Shown here piece by piece: positions 1-8,002 of a DNA stretch of 33,651 nt. Location of the stretch: contig PBYF01000114.1 of assembly GCA_002729515.1 (NCBI GenBank), positions 1-33,651 on the forward strand. Reading direction: 5' to 3'. The number at the start of each line of letters is the position of its first letter. Positions within the stretch are counted from its first letter, which is position 1. Below the pieces are notes generated by a model that worked only from the letters and a program-made list of their open reading frames with translations, made no database searches and was not told the origin of the DNA. The position numbers were made by a program, and so were the translations under genes. This DNA comes from Deltaproteobacteria bacterium. GTDB lineage: Bacteria > Myxococcota_A > UBA9160 > SMWR01.

Positions 1-683
1 CACGGCGCGCCCCGCAGCGTGCCCCGCATTGCGCCCCGCCGTGTGCCCCGCATTGCGCCCCGCCGTGTGCCCCGCATTGCGCCCCGCCGTGCGCCCCGCC
101 GTGTGCCCCGCCGTGCGCCCCGCCGTGTGCCCCGCCGTGTGCCCCGCAGTGTGCGCACGCGGCTGGCGTTCGCGAGGGCGACGTCGGAGGCGACGTAGAC
201 GAGTGCCAGCAGCGCGATCCCGCCCACTCCAGTGACGGCATCGACCCAGACGAGCGGCCGGGGCGCGGCTGGGCCCGCGGCGAGCAGCGCTGCCAGCACG
301 AGCAGGCCGTTGCGCGCAACGAGCCCCTCGTGAAGCGTCTGTGTGCCCGCGGGCCCCGCGCAGCCACAGGACACGTGGCGCCTCCCGCGGGCGAGGTTCA
401 GCGCGATCGCACCCGCGTATGCCGAGAGCAGTAGAGCAGCCGCCAGCACCGGAGCAGCCCCCGCGGTGGGAACCAGCAGGCCCGCCCCCACGGCGAACTC
501 GATTCCGGTAAGCGCCAGCGCCGCCGCGGGCACGAGGCGCGCCGGCAGCAGCTGGTAGTCGGCGAGCACGGCCCGGAAGCCCCGAGCGTCGCGCAGTTTT
601 TGGACGGCGGCACTCAGCAGCAACAGGGCGAGCGCGGCGCGCAGCACCGCGTGCACGACCGGGTCGACCGCGAACGCCGCCAC
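1..683 (-). CDS. mauE: MauE-like membrane protein with Arg/Gly-rich repeat tail (partial, runs off left edge)
   Basis: Seen: a GTG start shares its G with the TAG stop of mauB (TAGTG, 1-nt overlap), and the frame stays open to the window edge. The first ~177 residues are hydrophobic, with about four membrane segments (near residues 10-27, 52-72, 78-98 and 125-165) and a SCGCAG motif at 105-110 (C106, C108) as in MauE/DoxX-like proteins. Family knowledge: MauE helps mature or export the quinone-cofactor (TTQ) small subunit of amine dehydrogenase, together with MauD. Position right after the heavy-chain gene fits; mauD and the light-chain gene would lie beyond the edge. Odd: MauE normally ends near residue 180, but here twelve tetrapeptides of the type (T/A)(R/L/M)RG follow from residue 178 to 225, encoded by a DNA minisatellite. 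No stop codon is visible. Confident in the family, unsure of the true C-terminus. Confidence 0.8.
   Translation of the reverse strand, partial: MAAFAVDPVVHAVLRAALALLLLSAAVQKLRDARGFRAVLADYQLLPARLVPAAALALTGIEFAVGAGLLVPTAGAAPVLAAALLLSAYAGAIALNLARGRRHVSCGCAGPAGTQTLHEGLVARNGLLVLAALLAAGPAAPRPLVWVDAVTGVGGIALLALVYVASDVALANASRVRTLRGTRRGTRRGARRGTRRGARRGAMRGTRRGAMRGTRRGAMRGTLRGAP
9..152. repeat. 12 tandem copies of a 12-bp minisatellite inside mauE
   Basis: Twelve exact-length units of 12 bp, consensus GCCCCGCCGTGT on the plus strand. The variants differ at positions 8-12 (CATTGC, CCGTGC, CCGTGT, CAGTGT, CAGCGT endings). The unit is a multiple of three, so copy-number change keeps the mauE frame. On the coding (minus) strand the units read TLRG, TRRG, ARRG or AMRG. 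The alternation of AMRG and TRRG units suggests that two-unit blocks were duplicated. No spacers are present, so this is not a CRISPR array. Confidence 0.95.
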
Positions 684-1951
684 TACTCTTCAGCCCGCAT
701 GCCGTTCCACGGCGCCTGGAGCGCGACGGTGGCGAAGTTGCCCGAGATCACCCGGCGCAGGAGCTCCCCGGAGAGCGCGTCGTAGACCCCGAGCGAACCG
801 CTGTAGTCCGCGGCGGTCACGAGCAGGGGCCGGTCGTCCGGGGTGACTGCGATCTCTCCGACGCCGACGTAGGTGGTGAGCGTGTCGACCAGCCAGCCGT
901 ACAGTCCGTCGAACGGCCAGAGCCAGTCCTCGCCGAAGGCGAGGGGCACGCCCATGACCGTGAGGCCCGGACCGCGCAGATCGATCCGTTGCACCCGTTC
1001 GTGGGACGCGAGATCGTGGATCCACACCTCCGTTCCGGCCTGTTTGTGCGTGTCGGCCCCGCCGCGGTGCATCAGCGAGTAGAGTCGGCCCGTGGGCTCG
1101 TGGATCGCCAGGTGCTGCATGCCCCCGATCTGCCACGACTCCTCCGGGTCCACGCCGTCGAGCAGCGACCACGGCGCTTCGAAGGTGGGCTCTTCGCCCG
1201 AGAAGTCGACACGGTACACCTCGCCCCCGAAGGACACGAAGACCCAGCTGTCGCGCCAGCGCACCGCCTTTTCGGTCACCGGGTCGGCGATCGGGTCGAA
1301 GAAGGGCGCGGTGCGCCGTTTCGAAGTGGGGTGGCCGGCGTCGTCGAGGGTGATGAGCAACAGCGCTCCGTCACCACAGAGCGTGGCGAAGCGCCTCGAG
1401 CCGGCAGCGAAGGCCAGCGCGCAGCCCGGCGTCGAAATCTCGCTCGTGAAGCGGCGGTGTTCCACGTCGACGATGCTGAGGGACGTTGCGGGGGTCATGT
1501 TGAAGATCGCCAGGAAGCGGTCGTCGTCCGAAAGTGCCGTGTTGGCAGAGGGCAATACGTTATTCGCCCGTTTTGGTGGCAGCACCACTTCGCCGGTGGG
1601 CGCCAGCGTGCGCGCGTCGTAGAAGGTCACCACGTCGGTTCGCACACCGCGGCTCCCGCGCGAGTAATGCGTTTCCGGCAGGTAGACCTCGGGCCGGCTG
1701 CGCGGGAAGACGCCCGTCGTGATACCCCAGCCGCCGTTGATCATGCCCAGCATCTCGCCGCGGTCGAGATCGACGAGGGCGATGCGTTCCAGGAGCGGGT
1801 CCGAGGCCCAGACCCAGTGGGGACCGAGGGTCGCCGGAAGGACCTCGACGCGCCCGATGGGCTCGGCCGGTAGCTGGGCGGCTGCCGCTCCAGCGAGTGC
1901 AAGAACACCAGCGACCACGAGCGCTGCGCTGCGGCCCGGGTGGGTTTTCAT
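683..1951 (-). CDS. mauB: Amine dehydrogenase heavy (beta-propeller) subunit
   Basis: A 422-residue protein with a Sec signal peptide (basic MKTHPGR, hydrophobic stretch to about residue 25, AAA-Q cleavage region) and repeated WD-like beta-propeller strands. The segment RLYSLMHRGGADTHK followed by AGTEVWIHDLASHERV is the signature I recognise from methylamine/aralkylamine dehydrogenase heavy chains. Length matches the family (about 400). Role: periplasmic large subunit that binds the TTQ-bearing light chain during oxidative deamination of primary amines to aldehydes, passing electrons to azurin or amicyanin-like carriers. mauE follows directly; the catalytic light chain is not in the window. 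Methyl- and aralkylamine substrates cannot be told apart here. There is no Shine-Dalgarno, but a TACAAT box sits 6 nt upstream of ATG. Confidence 0.88.
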   Translation of the reverse strand: MKTHPGRSAALVVAGVLALAGAAAAQLPAEPIGRVEVLPATLGPHWVWASDPLLERIALVDLDRGEMLGMINGGWGITTGVFPRSRPEVYLPETHYSRGSRGVRTDVVTFYDARTLAPTGEVVLPPKRANNVLPSANTALSDDDRFLAIFNMTPATSLSIVDVEHRRFTSEISTPGCALAFAAGSRRFATLCGDGALLLITLDDAGHPTSKRRTAPFFDPIADPVTEKAVRWRDSWVFVSFGGEVYRVDFSGEEPTFEAPWSLLDGVDPEESWQIGGMQHLAIHEPTGRLYSLMHRGGADTHKQAGTEVWIHDLASHERVQRIDLRGPGLTVMGVPLAFGEDWLWPFDGLYGWLVDTLTTYVGVGEIAVTPDDRPLLVTAADYSGSLGVYDALSGELLRRVISGNFATVALQAPWNGMRAEE

Positions 1952-1957
1952 GCCGGG

Positions 1958-1963
1958 ATTGTA
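1958..1963 (-). promoter_or_regulatory. -10 box of a putative leaderless mauB promoter
   Basis: TACAAT on the minus strand (5 of 6 to the TATAAT consensus), separated by exactly six bases from the mauB ATG. A transcript starting 7 nt after the box would begin at the A of ATG. The 17-mer spanning box and start is identical at 16 positions to the one before glcD. No convincing -35 element is seen. Confidence 0.5.
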
Positions 1964-1990
1964 ACCCGCGCCGAGGGGACGATTCGGGTT

Positions 1991-3196
1991 TCAGCGTGCC
2001 GCGCCGCTGCGGCGCAGCCCGTCGATTTCTTCGGCCTCGAGCCCGATTTCGCCAAGGATCTCGTCGGTGTGTTCGCCCATTCGCGGGGCGTGGCGGCGCA
2101 GCGTCGCCGGGGTGCGCCCGTAGCGGACGGGGTGGCGCAGGTAACGCGTGAGCGCCCCGAAGCGCGAGTCCTCGACTTCTGGGGCCGTTTCGTTGTGGGC
2201 CACCTGCGGGTCCGCGAGGAATTCCTCCACATCGCAGACCGGCGCGAACGGTACGCCGTGCTCGCGCGCGCGGTCGATCAGTTTCCGCGTCGGCCACTTG
2301 CGGAATTCTGCCGCGAGCAGTTCGGCGAACTCCCGGTAGTGGACGAAGCGCGAAGCCATGCTCGAAAAGCGTTCGTCCCGGGCGAGCGCGTCGAGGCCGA
2401 GCGTCTCGCAGATCCCCTGGAACTGAGAGTCCCGGAGCACGATTCCCACCACGTGGCCGTCGGCGGTCTCGAAGGTGCGGAAGACGTCGCCGGCGCCGGG
2501 TGCGTCGGTCGTGAGGTCGGGATAGCTGCGCGACATCATCGCGTCGGGCAGGTTGAACGAGGCGAAGGCGTCGAGCATGGGGACCTGCACCTGCTGGCCG
2601 CGGCCGTCGCGCTCTCGGACGAGCAGCGCGGCGAGGATCCCGGACAGGGCAATGAGTCCGGACGACTTGTCCGCCACGCTGCTCAGGACGAGCCGCGGCG
2701 GGTCGTTGCCGCCCTGGGTGGGCATCATGCCGCCGAGCGCCTGGATCACGTGGTCGTAGGCTGGAAGCGCTGCGTAGGGACCGTCGGGTCCGAAGCCGTT
2801 GATCGAGACGTAGACGAGCCGGGGATTGCGTGCGGAAAGCGCTTCCCAGCCGATACCGAGGCGCTGTGCCACGCCCGGGCGAAAATTTTCGACGAGCACG
2901 TCCGCGTGCTCGGCGAGACGCGCCGCGACCGAGCGTGCCTCCTCTTGCGCGAGGTCGAGCACGATGCTGCGCTTGTTGCGGTTGAACTGGGACAGGAAGC
3001 CCGAGAACCCGGGCTCGCGAAACGGAGCGCCGGAATGGCGGCAGGGGTCTCCGGTCGGCGGCTCCACCTTGACGACGTCGGCGCCGAGGTCGCCGAGTGC
3101 CTGGGTGCAGATCGGACCCGAGATCACCGTCGAGAAGTCGAGGACACGAATCCCGGCGCAGGGACCAGGGGCGGTTTTCTGGGTTTCTTGGGCCAC
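1991..3196 (-). CDS. Class III (CaiB/BaiF family) CoA-transferase
   Basis: 401 residues, the usual length for this family. It begins with the typical GIRVLDFSTVISGP segment (about 15-28), followed by the CoA-binding region around ENFRPGVAQRLG (103-114). The ADKSSGL segment places the catalytic aspartate at D176, equivalent to Asp169 of formyl-CoA transferase. The family moves CoA between carboxylic acids through an enzyme-bound aspartyl anhydride; the substrate (carnitine, succinate, malate, bile acid and so on) cannot be read from sequence. GTG start at 3196; a TTGACC element about 38 nt upstream is a possible -35, but the -10 (GAAAAC) is weak. mauB lies 39 bp downstream on the same strand but seems to have its own promoter, so shared function is only suggested. 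Confidence 0.9.
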   Translation of the reverse strand: MAQETQKTAPGPCAGIRVLDFSTVISGPICTQALGDLGADVVKVEPPTGDPCRHSGAPFREPGFSGFLSQFNRNKRSIVLDLAQEEARSVAARLAEHADVLVENFRPGVAQRLGIGWEALSARNPRLVYVSINGFGPDGPYAALPAYDHVIQALGGMMPTQGGNDPPRLVLSSVADKSSGLIALSGILAALLVRERDGRGQQVQVPMLDAFASFNLPDAMMSRSYPDLTTDAPGAGDVFRTFETADGHVVGIVLRDSQFQGICETLGLDALARDERFSSMASRFVHYREFAELLAAEFRKWPTRKLIDRAREHGVPFAPVCDVEEFLADPQVAHNETAPEVEDSRFGALTRYLRHPVRYGRTPATLRRHAPRMGEHTDEILGEIGLEAEEIDGLRRSGAAR

Positions 3197-3349
3197 TGCC
3201 TGTCGTTTTCGCCCAGCTGCACACCCGGGTCAAGAGGCGTTGTGCACCCGTCCGGGCGAGTCCCACAGCGCGCGGCCCGCAGGCGCAAGACCGGGCCCGC
3301 GAGCCGCTTCCTGCATTTGGTCTAGAATGGCATCCCGACGGAGGTGCCG

Positions 3350-4060
3350 GTGCTCGAGGGCCTACAGCAGCTGATCGATCTTCAGCAGATCGACGATGAG
3401 CTCAAGGCCTGCGAGACGGAACTCGCGAGTTTACCCGAGCGGCGAGTCGGGCTGGCGACGGAGCGGGAATCCGCCGAGGTGCGGGTCACCGACGCGGGGG
3501 AAGCGGTGCGGGCGGCCGAGATGCAGCAGCGCACGGCGGAGAGCGAGCTCGAGGACAAGGAGGCGCTGCTCGGCAAGCTCGAGGCTCAGCAGTTCCAGAT
3601 CAAGAGCAACGACGCCTATACCGTGCTGTTGCGCGAGATGGAAGAGGCTCGAACGGCGATCTCAGTGGCGGAGACGAATATTCTCGAAGCCATGGAACGC
3701 ATCGAGACGGCGACCGGCGAGCAGGATCGCGCCGAAAGAGACGCGAAGCTCCTGTTTGCACGCGCCAGTACCACCGAGAGCGAGTTGGACGCGCGCGAGA
3801 AGGAGATCGGAGAGCAGCTTTCACAGCAGCACGGTACGCGCGAGGAACTCTGTGGGTGCGTGCCGAGCGAAATGCTTGCACAGTACCAGCGCATCGCCAG
3901 CAGTCGGAGGCCGGCGGTTGCGGAGGTGCGCGACGGGACCTGTCAGGGCTGCCGCACGAAGATCCCGGCTCAGCTCCACGTCGAAATGCTCCGCATGGAG
4001 CGCCTCATCCCCTGCACCCACTGCCACCGCATCCTGAGCCCGGGAACCGAGGCGAAGTGA
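3350..4060 (+). CDS. Coiled-coil protein with C4 zinc ribbon (COG1579 type)
   Basis: About 236 residues: a long charged alpha-helical coiled coil (roughly residues 5-170, rich in Glu, Arg and Ala) followed by a C-terminal zinc ribbon with CQGC and CTHC knuckles. The central QFQIKSNDAYTVLLREME block matches the hinge of COG1579/zf-RING_7 proteins. These are thought to be nucleic-acid-associated, but no precise biochemical function is established. Start choice: GTG at 3350 has GGAGG at 3340-3344 five bases upstream; GTG at 3344 is in frame but would sit on the Shine-Dalgarno. A TAGAAT hexamer at 3323-3328 could be the -10. It is divergent from the CoA-transferase, with about 150 bp between them. 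Confidence 0.85.
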   Translation: MLEGLQQLIDLQQIDDELKACETELASLPERRVGLATERESAEVRVTDAGEAVRAAEMQQRTAESELEDKEALLGKLEAQQFQIKSNDAYTVLLREMEEARTAISVAETNILEAMERIETATGEQDRAERDAKLLFARASTTESELDAREKEIGEQLSQQHGTREELCGCVPSEMLAQYQRIASSRRPAVAEVRDGTCQGCRTKIPAQLHVEMLRMERLIPCTHCHRILSPGTEAK

Positions 4061-4216
4061 TGCCAGAACAGGGGTTTGCGCGGCTGAGCTGCGGATTGCC
4101 AGAGCCTCTCCAGAGAGTCCGAAAATTAGCAAAAGTTTCTTTTGATTCAGGTGGTTGCGGGGACACTTCGACGGGGTTTCGCGCGCCTTCCTCCGGTTTC
4201 TTCATGCTATTCTGAG

Positions 4217-4255
4217 GTTGCGAGGGCCGGAGCTGCCGCTTCGGCCCTTCGCAAC
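4217..4255 (+). promoter_or_regulatory. Strong hairpin in the leader of the metallopeptidase gene
   Basis: Bases 4217-4233 pair with 4238-4255: 7 bp (GTTGCGA/TCGCAAC) plus 10 bp (GGGCCGGAGC/GCTTCGGCCC, one G-U), a single bulged T at 4248 and a TGCC loop. It ends 9 nt before the ATG at 4265, just downstream of a TATTCT hexamer at 4208-4213 that could be a -10. There is no U tract, so it is not a standard terminator. The rest of 4061-4264 holds a short AT-rich patch around 4120-4145 and nothing I recognise. Confidence 0.5.
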
Positions 4256-4264
4256 TGTGCAGAT

Positions 4265-5302
4265 ATGGCAAACAACGATCGATACTGGGATTGCCTCGAC
4301 CACGCGATGGAGGCCTCTCACGGTGGGCGCACCGAGGAGGCGCTGGCGTGGCTCGATGAGGCGTTGCGCGCGCAGCCAGACGGGGCGGAGGCGCACAACG
4401 GCCGGGGCGAGATCCTCTGGGACGAGGGCAAGGTCGACGAGTCGGTGCACGAGTTCGAGCTCGCGATCCGAGCGGATCCCAAGTTCGTGACCGCGCACCT
4501 GAATCGCGCCGAGCTGCTGGTGGAGGATCTCTCGGAATTCGAGCAGGCCGTGGCGCTTTGCGACGAGCTGCTCGCCGGCCGCACGGAGCTTCCGCGGCTC
4601 GACCGCGCGTCCGAGGGCGAGGTCTATTACCTCAAGGCCAAGGCGGTCTTCTACCTGGACGACCTGGAGGGAGCGCTCTTCCTCGTGCGCCGTGCGCTGA
4701 AGACGACCGGCGATGTCGGAATCTACCGCTCTTTCGAGGGCCAGCTTCTGTTCGAACTCGGCCGCTTCGAGGAGGCGCGCCGGTTCCTGGAAGCGGCCGC
4801 CGCCATGGACCCGGAGGCGGGACACGCCGTCTACCACTTGGCGCTCGTGCTCGAACGGCTCCATGCGGAGGAGGAGGCCAGCGAAGCCTTTGTCCGGGCG
4901 AACGCGCTCGACCCCGATCGCTATCTGCTGCCCGTCGCGGTGGACGAGAAGTTCTTCCGCCAGGCCGCCGCCGAGGCCTTCGAGAACCTCCCCCGCTCGA
5001 TCCGGAACTACGTGGATGGCCTGCCGATCCTGGTGGAGGACTGGCCCTCTCCGGACGTCCTCTCCGGTGAGAACGTCTCTCCCCAGATTCTCGGGGTCTA
5101 CATCGGGACGCCCCGAACCGTGGCCAGCGTCTCGGCCCAGGACGAGGACATCACGCGGGTCGTGCTGTTCAAGCGCAATCTCGAGAAGATCTGTCGCGAC
5201 CGCAACGACCTGATCGAGCAGATCCAGACGACGGTGCGTCACGAGATCGGACACCACCTCGGACTTTCCGAGGAGGACCTCGAGCGCCTCGGACTCGCGT
5301 AG
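4265..5302 (+). CDS. TPR-repeat protein fused to a minimal zinc metallopeptidase domain (zincin_1/DUF1025-like)
   Basis: 345 residues. Residues ~5-225 form tetratricopeptide repeats (for example AEAHNGRGEILWDEGKVDES and the ALDPD turn at 214-218). Residues ~235-345 form a small metalloprotease domain: PILVEDWPS, LGVYIGTP, then HEIGH at 326-330 and LSEED at 334-338. HExxH supplies two zinc ligands, with a downstream acidic residue the likely third. The stand-alone domain occurs as ~120-residue proteins of unknown substrate; fusion to a long TPR array suggests docking to a protein partner. Start: ATG at 4265. The frame is open further upstream, but those residues resemble no TPR and would include the hairpin. 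No signal peptide, so probably cytoplasmic. Convincing family, unknown physiological role. Confidence 0.85.
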   Translation: MANNDRYWDCLDHAMEASHGGRTEEALAWLDEALRAQPDGAEAHNGRGEILWDEGKVDESVHEFELAIRADPKFVTAHLNRAELLVEDLSEFEQAVALCDELLAGRTELPRLDRASEGEVYYLKAKAVFYLDDLEGALFLVRRALKTTGDVGIYRSFEGQLLFELGRFEEARRFLEAAAAMDPEAGHAVYHLALVLERLHAEEEASEAFVRANALDPDRYLLPVAVDEKFFRQAAAEAFENLPRSIRNYVDGLPILVEDWPSPDVLSGENVSPQILGVYIGTPRTVASVSAQDEDITRVVLFKRNLEKICRDRNDLIEQIQTTVRHEIGHHLGLSEEDLERLGLA

Positions 5303-5324
5303 CCCGCTCTCGAGCGCTCCCCGT

Positions 5325-5330
5325 TACAAT
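5325..5330 (+). promoter_or_regulatory. -10 box of a putative leaderless glcD promoter
   Basis: TACAAT followed by six bases and the glcD ATG at 5337, with no Shine-Dalgarno. The context GTTACAATCTCGGCATG differs from the one before mauB at a single base. Confidence 0.5.
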
Positions 5331-5336
5331 CTCGGC

Positions 5337-6764
5337 ATGCTCGCGGAAGAGTTGCGCGCGATCGTCGGTGACGAGGCGTGTCTGACGCGGGACGAGCAGT
5401 TGCTCGTCTACGAGTGCGATGGGTTGACGTTGGATCCGAGCCGCCCCGGGGCGGTCGTGCTTCCGGCCTGTCGCGACGAGGTGGTGGCTGTGGTGAAGGC
5501 CTGCCGCATTGCCGGAGTTTCGTTCGTGCCGCGGGGGGCGGGTACCGGACTCTCGGGCGGGGCCACGGCGCGCGACGGCGGGGTGGTGATCGAATGCTCC
5601 CGGCTCGACCGCATTCGCGCGGTGGACACCGAGAACCGCACCGCGGTGGTGGAGCCCGGCGTCGTGAACCTCGACCTCACCCGAGCGGTCGAGCATCTGG
5701 GTCTCTACTACGCGCCCGATCCGTCGAGTCAGCTCGTGTGCACGTTGGGCGGGAACATCGCCGAGAACTCGGGTGGTCCCCACACGCTGAAGCACGGTAC
5801 CACCACGAACCACGTGCTTGCATTGGAACTCGTCTTGCCCGATGGCGAAGTCGTGCAGTTGGGCTCGCCGACGGGCGTCGCGCACGGGTACGACCTGGTG
5901 GGAGCGGTGGTGGGCAGCGAGGGCACACTGGGTATCGTGACGGCGGCCACCGTGCAGCTCACGCCGGCTCCCGAGAGCGTCGAGACACTGCTCGCGATCT
6001 TTCCGGACGTCGTGTCTTCGTGTCGTGCCGTGGGGTCGATCGTCGAGAGCGGTCTCTTGCCGGCGGCGCTCGAGGTCGTGGATCAGCGCACTATCGCCGC
6101 TGTCGAGGACTCGGTCTACGCGGCCGGGCTGCCCCGGGATGCGGGAGCCGTTCTCATCGTCGAGTTGGATGGGCCCGCCTGCGCGCTCGATGCCCAGGTC
6201 GAGCGCGTGCGCGATCTCGCCGGACGCGCCGGCGCGACTCGTGTCGAACTGGCGACGGACGAAGCGGAGCGTCAGCGCTTCTGGCGCGCACGCAAGGGTG
6301 CTTTTGGCGCCATGGGGCGTCTGGCGCCGGACCTCTACGTCCACGATGCAGTGGTGCCGCGCGCGCGCCTGCCCGAGGTGCTCGAGCGCGTCTGCTCGAT
6401 CGGAGACCGGTACGGCCTGAAGCTCGCGAACGTCTTCCACGCGGGCGATGGCAACCTCCACCCGAACATCTGCTTCGACCGCCGCAATCAGGACGAGCTC
6501 GAGCGGGTCATGGCGGCGGGCGAAGAGATCTTGCGTGTCTGTGTCGACGCCGGGGGTGTGATCACGGGAGAGCACGGGATTGGATCGGAGAAGCGGGAAT
6601 TCATCGGCCTCGTCTTTGGTGAGGCGGATCTCGACCCGATGAAGCGCCTGCGCGCGGCCTTCAATCCCGATGGCGTCTGCAATCCGGGAAAGATGTTCCC
6701 GACCACGCGCTTTTGTACCGAGGCCAATCCGAAGGCGCGCGGTTACGAGCGCGTGCCGCTGTGA
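5337..6764 (+). CDS. glcD: Glycolate oxidase subunit GlcD (FAD-linked 2-hydroxyacid dehydrogenase)
   Basis: 475 residues with the PCMH FAD-binding fold. The pyrophosphate-binding loop RGAGTGLSGGA is at 66-76, the second FAD segment GGNIAENSGG follows, and the FAD-oxidase C-terminal domain carries GDGNLHPN (370-377) and TGEHGIG (410-416). Length and all motifs match GlcD. Role: oxidises glycolate (or D-lactate-like 2-hydroxyacids) to the 2-oxoacid in the GlcDEF complex at the cytoplasmic membrane, feeding electrons to the quinone pool. It is the first gene of a three-gene run; the stop TGA overlaps the next ATG (TGATG). D-lactate dehydrogenase is the main alternative, but the D-E-F order favours glycolate oxidase. 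Confidence 0.93.
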   Translation: MLAEELRAIVGDEACLTRDEQLLVYECDGLTLDPSRPGAVVLPACRDEVVAVVKACRIAGVSFVPRGAGTGLSGGATARDGGVVIECSRLDRIRAVDTENRTAVVEPGVVNLDLTRAVEHLGLYYAPDPSSQLVCTLGGNIAENSGGPHTLKHGTTTNHVLALELVLPDGEVVQLGSPTGVAHGYDLVGAVVGSEGTLGIVTAATVQLTPAPESVETLLAIFPDVVSSCRAVGSIVESGLLPAALEVVDQRTIAAVEDSVYAAGLPRDAGAVLIVELDGPACALDAQVERVRDLAGRAGATRVELATDEAERQRFWRARKGAFGAMGRLAPDLYVHDAVVPRARLPEVLERVCSIGDRYGLKLANVFHAGDGNLHPNICFDRRNQDELERVMAAGEEILRVCVDAGGVITGEHGIGSEKREFIGLVFGEADLDPMKRLRAAFNPDGVCNPGKMFPTTRFCTEANPKARGYERVPL

Positions 6765-8002
6765 TGGCTGCGAGGGTCGCTCCCGATACCCTCCGGTCAC
6801 TGGCCGACGTGGCGGGAGATCTGATGGAGCACGAGCCGCGCCTCGTCGACGGTATCGGGTTCGAGCGCTCGTTGCGACCGGCGGACGCCGACTCGCTCGC
6901 CCGCACGCTGGCCGCGCTTTCTGCCGCGGACGTATCGGTCGTTGTCACTGGCAATGGAAGCCGGCTCTCACTCGGAAATCCACCGCGGGATGCCGCGCTA
7001 TTGCTCGACGTTTCGAAGCTCGCCGGCGTCGACGACTTCGACCCGGGGGAGGGTGTCTGCCATGTGGGGGCGGGCACGTCTCTCGGCCTCATACGAGATG
7101 AGCTCGCGACCGAGGGCTGGGAGCTCCCCCTGGACGCAACGGGTGCGCAGCCGACGTTGGGTGGGGTCGTGGCCGCGGCGGCTGCGGGGCCGCGGGCCCT
7201 GGGCTACGGAGCGCCCCGCGATGTGGTGCTCGGTCTCGGAGTGGTGTTGGCCTCGGGTGTGCGCACGCGCTGTGGTGGCCGCGTCGTCAAGAACGTGACG
7301 GGCTACGACCTCTGCAAGGTGTACACCGGGAGCCTCGGGTCGCTCGGCGTGATCGAGTCGGCGTGGCTGCGCCTGCGCCCGCGTCCCCAGGCGGTGCGCA
7401 GTCTCGAGTTGGTGGGCGAAGGCATTGTCGAGGGCGTCCCGGCGGCGCTGGCAGCCGCGCGCAGCCCGGCGAGCCGGGCTGTGGCGCTGGAGCTTGCCGC
7501 CCCCCGGTCGGGCGAAGCGTTCCGTCTGGTGGTGGAGTTCGCCGGCGACGCTTCGGTGGTAGACCGCGAGGCGGAGCGGCTCGGAAACGAGTTCGGCGCC
7601 GGCGACGCGCCCGCGAAGGCCATCGACGCGGTGCGCGTGGCACAGGGCAGCCGGCCCGGTCCATCGGGGCTCCGCTTCCGGGTGAGCACGCTGGCGTCGC
7701 ACCTCGGGGCCGTCGCGATGTGCCTGCGCGCTGCGGGCGCAGGGATCCAGGCGCAGCCGGGTCGCTCGGTTGTCTACGCGTTCTTCGACGGGGTGGATCC
7801 GGCGGCGGCCTTCGAAGCGGCCGCGGAGGCCGCGCGGGTGGGTGAGGGCGCGGCGTTGCTCGAGCACGGCCCTCCAACAGCAAAGCGGGATCGCGATGTC
7901 TTTGGCCCGCCCGGCTCCGAGTTCGCGATCGCCCTGGCGCTCAAGCAGCGCTTCGATCCTCAGGGCATCCTGAACCCGGGCCGCTTTGCGGGGCGACTGT
8001 GA
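6764..8002 (+). CDS. glcE: Glycolate oxidase FAD-binding subunit GlcE
   Basis: 412 residues, homologous to the N-terminal half of GlcD. The FAD loop TGNGSRLSLG is at 62-71, LPLDATGAQPTLGGVVAAAA at 121-140, and the strongly conserved GGRVVKNVTGYDLCKVYTG at 171-189. The C-terminus ends with RFDPQGILNPGRF, the usual end of this oxidase family. It works with GlcD and GlcF in glycolate oxidation. ATG at 6764 overlaps the glcD stop; the other end overlaps glcF the same way, so the three are translationally coupled. A longer reading upstream would lie wholly inside glcD and is rejected. Confidence 0.92.
   Translation: MAARVAPDTLRSLADVAGDLMEHEPRLVDGIGFERSLRPADADSLARTLAALSAADVSVVVTGNGSRLSLGNPPRDAALLLDVSKLAGVDDFDPGEGVCHVGAGTSLGLIRDELATEGWELPLDATGAQPTLGGVVAAAAAGPRALGYGAPRDVVLGLGVVLASGVRTRCGGRVVKNVTGYDLCKVYTGSLGSLGVIESAWLRLRPRPQAVRSLELVGEGIVEGVPAALAAARSPASRAVALELAAPRSGEAFRLVVEFAGDASVVDREAERLGNEFGAGDAPAKAIDAVRVAQGSRPGPSGLRFRVSTLASHLGAVAMCLRAAGAGIQAQPGRSVVYAFFDGVDPAAAFEAAAEAARVGEGAALLEHGPPTAKRDRDVFGPPGSEFAIALALKQRFDPQGILNPGRFAGRL

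Noticed and set aside
9-152. CRISPR array
   Set aside because: Units are 12 bp, directly abutting and in frame in a coding region, with no spacers.
29-235. Plus-strand frame of RPAVCPA repeats
   Set aside because: It is the antisense of the mauE minisatellite; any frame of a 12-bp stop-free repeat stays open.
1940-3325. Long plus-strand open frame opposite the CoA-transferase
   Set aside because: Shadow of a GC-rich gene; the minus strand has family motifs and the catalytic Asp.
4061-4264. RNase P RNA, which can lie beside COG1579 genes
   Set aside because: The stretch is too short and lacks the conserved rnpB core motifs; only a leader hairpin is present.
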